Origin: a virus
Reading direction: 5' to 3' (one strand)
Virus record (IMG/VR): IMGVR_UViG_3300023284_000313
Span: 1 to 20,914 of that record
Length of the DNA stretch: 20,914 bases
Position numbers and translations under genes: made by a program. The first letter of the stretch is position 1. The number at the start of each line of letters is the position of its first letter. Of this stretch, positions 19,065 through 20,914 are shown piece after piece. A model generated the notes under the pieces. The model did not search any database. It saw nothing but the letters and a program-made list of their open reading frames with translations, and was not told the DNA's origin.

Positions 19065-19631
19065 TCATCTTCTTATGTTGTTCTCTAGTCGGGCAATTAA
19101 TTCAAGCTCTGAAGGTCTGCGGTCTCTGCCTAAGTAAATAGCTGTCTCGTAAACTCTCCTCTTAGGTTTGATAGTATCTGCTCTGTTTCCTGCATTATTG
19201 AACTCTGGAAATTTCACTGACTCCTCACAAAGAAACAAACTCATCCTATCTGCATATACTTCTGCTTTATTTCGTAATAGCCCTTTCATTCTTGTAGAGT
19301 CTATTGAATCAATAGGAGAAGAGTTGTCAGAGCTTTTCTGCATCACAGCTTTGTTCACGTACCTAAACGTGATAAAGTCCGTCAGCTCGACTAATACGTA
19401 CCATTTTAAGGTACGCTGGATGTGGTCATCAAGTAAGGTTTTGATATCCGCGCTTACCGTTGTTCCTACCTCATCCACTACTCTATCAAAAAGAGCCGTC
19501 CCCAATAAGGGAAGGATAAATAAATCCTGAGCCTCGACTATCGTTTCTCTAACTACTTTCTCATCAATGTTCTGTTCGATGATAGTCGTTTGCTTTAAAA
19601 AATCTACTGTTATGAATAGTGTCTTTGCCAT
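19065..19631 (-). CDS. head-tail connector-like protein (DUF6712-like)
   Basis: A 188-residue, largely helical protein. AKTLFITVDFLKQTTIIEQN opens, with FILPLLGTALFDRVVDEV (37-54) and LKWYVLVELTDFITFRYVNK (74-93) typical of adaptor proteins that join the portal ring to the tail. The overall pattern fits the DUF6712 group of Bacteroidota phages, where a short helical protein follows the portal. The C-terminus is basic (DRRPSELELIARLENNIRR). Its ATG shares one base with the portal stop. Family membership is recalled from pattern, not searched. Confidence 0.65.
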   Translation of the reverse strand: MAKTLFITVDFLKQTTIIEQNIDEKVVRETIVEAQDLFILPLLGTALFDRVVDEVGTTVSADIKTLLDDHIQRTLKWYVLVELTDFITFRYVNKAVMQKSSDNSSPIDSIDSTRMKGLLRNKAEVYADRMSLFLCEESVKFPEFNNAGNRADTIKPKRRVYETAIYLGRDRRPSELELIARLENNIRR

Positions 19632-20914
19632 TATTTTACTGTTACAATGTTCTGCATCCAGATGTGCCTACAAAAAGGAGTTCTTATTCCTGACTTGCTG
19701 GTCTTCCATCCTCCCCTAAACTGCCATACGTTTCTGCTTACTCTTGAACTTATTACTTCTATTTCTTTTCTTGTAAAGAGTTTATCAAGTGCTAATAACT
19801 GTCTGCAAAAAGGTCTTGTCCCTGGGATGATAGCTGCACCGAACCTTCCATCCACCTCATAAGAATATCTTACTTCTATTTCCTTAGTCTTTACATCTTC
19901 CCTTCTAATTAAGTCCCTAGCTTCTTTTTTTGGGAAGCGTTTAGTTACTGGCTCTGCTAACCCCTCCGGTGCATCAGGGTCGCCAGATTGTATTTTAGTA
20001 ACAGTTATGAGACCTCTACTGGCTAAAGTGCCTATAGCAGCCTGTACGTCCCTTATATTGGACTTTAAAGTACGTGCCAAGACATTTTCTTCCATCAATG
20101 GGTCTTTAACTAAAAGATCAATCACTCCTCTCTCTAAAGCGTTTAACTTTTCTTGAAATTCGTACTCACTCAACTCAGCATCTTCATCTGTTGAAAAGAG
20201 TACTCTCCTTTTCTTGTGGATATTGCAATCCTCTCTCTTTATTCCGTACTCATCAAAGATTTTAATTAATCCCTCTACTTCTTCATCCTTAGGCACATAA
20301 GCCATTACAGCGCTTTGTTGTTCTGGTTGGGCTTCTGTTATGGCTGGCTCCTCTTGAGGCTCTCCAGGGGCTTGTATGCGCCCTATAGTGACAATCCCTT
20401 GCCCTCTTGCCTTAGACAGCTTGTTATAGACGATCTCAATGACTTTTCTTCTGGATTGGATATAGGTATTCTGGAAAATCTCGAAAGCTTCCTGGAACTC
20501 ACTCGTGCCACCGAGTTGGCCCTCCGTCTTGACACCAAAAAGCACGGGACTCGTCACTTTGTGACCTGTGAATATTTCTTGTTGGGTTCTTTGTTCTAAA
20601 ATGTCAAATTGCTTATCCAGATCACCTGCCGGAATCCTCTCAATAGTTGCTGCTCTCTCTTTCCCATCGTTAAACATAACCACCAGAGACCCACCCTTGT
20701 CTGTTCCTGTGAATTTTTCCTTTAACATTCTATCTACCTCTTCCTTCTTCTCATCAGTGGGTGTCCCATTATTAAAGTTGACAATAGTGCCAGCCCAGAA
20801 GCCTGTTTTAACATTACTCAAGTGAAAGTTAGCTATCTCGATGTCTGTCTCTATAGCTGCGTTGGCTCCTATATAGTCAGGTTTAGGATAAACGTTAACC
20901 TGGCCACTTCTAAC
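19631..20914 (-). CDS. phage portal protein with C-terminal extension (5' end missing)
   Basis: The frame is open to the window edge, so the N-terminus is missing. An internal TTG at 20821 is not the start. The visible 427 residues begin in portal core (VYPKPDYIGANAAIETDIEI, NFHLSNVKTGFWAGTIVNFN). QEIFTGHKVTSPVLFGVKTE and the following helix NTYIQSRRKVIEIVYNKL are portal clip and stem-like. A proline/glutamate-rich linker follows (about 181-200). Residues 250-311 look like a winged helix (LERGVIDLLVKDPLMEENVL, then LASRGLITVTKIQSG). The end, TRPFCRQLLALDKLF, WQFRGGWKT and TPFCRHIWMQN, resembles a Mu F/SPP1 gp7-type minor head motif. The portal is the dodecameric DNA gate of the capsid. Confidence 0.85.
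   Translation of the reverse strand, partial: VRSGQVNVYPKPDYIGANAAIETDIEIANFHLSNVKTGFWAGTIVNFNNGTPTDEKKEEVDRMLKEKFTGTDKGGSLVVMFNDGKERAATIERIPAGDLDKQFDILEQRTQQEIFTGHKVTSPVLFGVKTEGQLGGTSEFQEAFEIFQNTYIQSRRKVIEIVYNKLSKARGQGIVTIGRIQAPGEPQEEPAITEAQPEQQSAVMAYVPKDEEVEGLIKIFDEYGIKREDCNIHKKRRVLFSTDEDAELSEYEFQEKLNALERGVIDLLVKDPLMEENVLARTLKSNIRDVQAAIGTLASRGLITVTKIQSGDPDAPEGLAEPVTKRFPKKEARDLIRREDVKTKEIEVRYSYEVDGRFGAAIIPGTRPFCRQLLALDKLFTRKEIEVISSRVSRNVWQFRGGWKTSKSGIRTPFCRHIWMQNIVTVK

Noticed and set aside
18937-19068. A 43-codon lysine/arginine-rich frame starting in an ATGA overlap with the connector stop
   Set aside because: It overlaps the next structural gene by 77 bp in another frame and has no recognised domain. 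The ATGA junction is suggestive but not enough.
1-20914. CRISPR arrays, insertion sequences, integrase or attachment sites
   Set aside because: No regularly spaced repeats, transposase motifs or terminal inverted repeats were seen by eye. The tRNA-like element could be an attachment site, but no direct repeat or integrase supports it.

Overview
The window looks like about 21 kb of a tailed-phage or prophage genome whose host is probably a member of the Bacteroidota. Four observations support this. There is a phage portal, a NinG-type recombination protein, YopX and a DUF6633-like protein. Genes are packed almost entirely on one strand, usually joined by 4-base ATGA overlaps. No Shine-Dalgarno sites stand out. 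Two promoters fit the Bacteroidota pattern TTTG-N19/20-TAnnTTTG. Base composition is AT-rich. No integrase, terminase, capsid or polymerase gene is visible, so lifestyle and taxonomy below phage level are inference.

Reading along the minus strand (right to left): (1) 20914-16227 carries virion and lysis genes: a portal cut by the window edge, a DUF6712-like head-tail connector, a neck/tail-completion-like protein, a LamG lectin-fold protein, a small protein, then an M15-type endolysin among three small membrane proteins. It closes with two tandem intrinsic terminators (16101-16196). (2) A promoter at 16039-16070, with inverted repeats, starts an early/middle operon (15994-11479) of about twenty very small genes. 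These include a probable ssDNA-binding-like protein, YopX, an HTH protein, two zinc-finger proteins and many unknowns. A tRNA-like element lies at 12405-12483. (3) A second promoter at 11439-11469 precedes a structured leader of about 340 nt with no convincing gene. It runs into a DUF6633-like protein, a C5-cytosine methyltransferase that contains a long, motif-rich second reading frame, an exported M15-like peptidase, NinG, a frameshifted membrane gene, a sigma-like factor and a large glycosylation cassette. (4) The cassette (7204-733) holds five putative glycosyltransferases, one of them two-domain, an FkbM-type methyltransferase, a second SAM methyltransferase and small companions. At the left edge a short plus-strand reading frame converges on this operon.

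A reasonable working model is as follows. The right block builds and releases the particle. The middle block handles DNA metabolism and host takeover. The left block makes a methylated glycan for the virion or the host surface, or modifies DNA. The sigma-like gene at the head of the glycosylation block may link that block to a timed expression programme. The most unusual signals are the dual-coded methyltransferase, the structured leader, the tRNA-like element without a normal anticodon arm, and the phage-borne glycan cassette.
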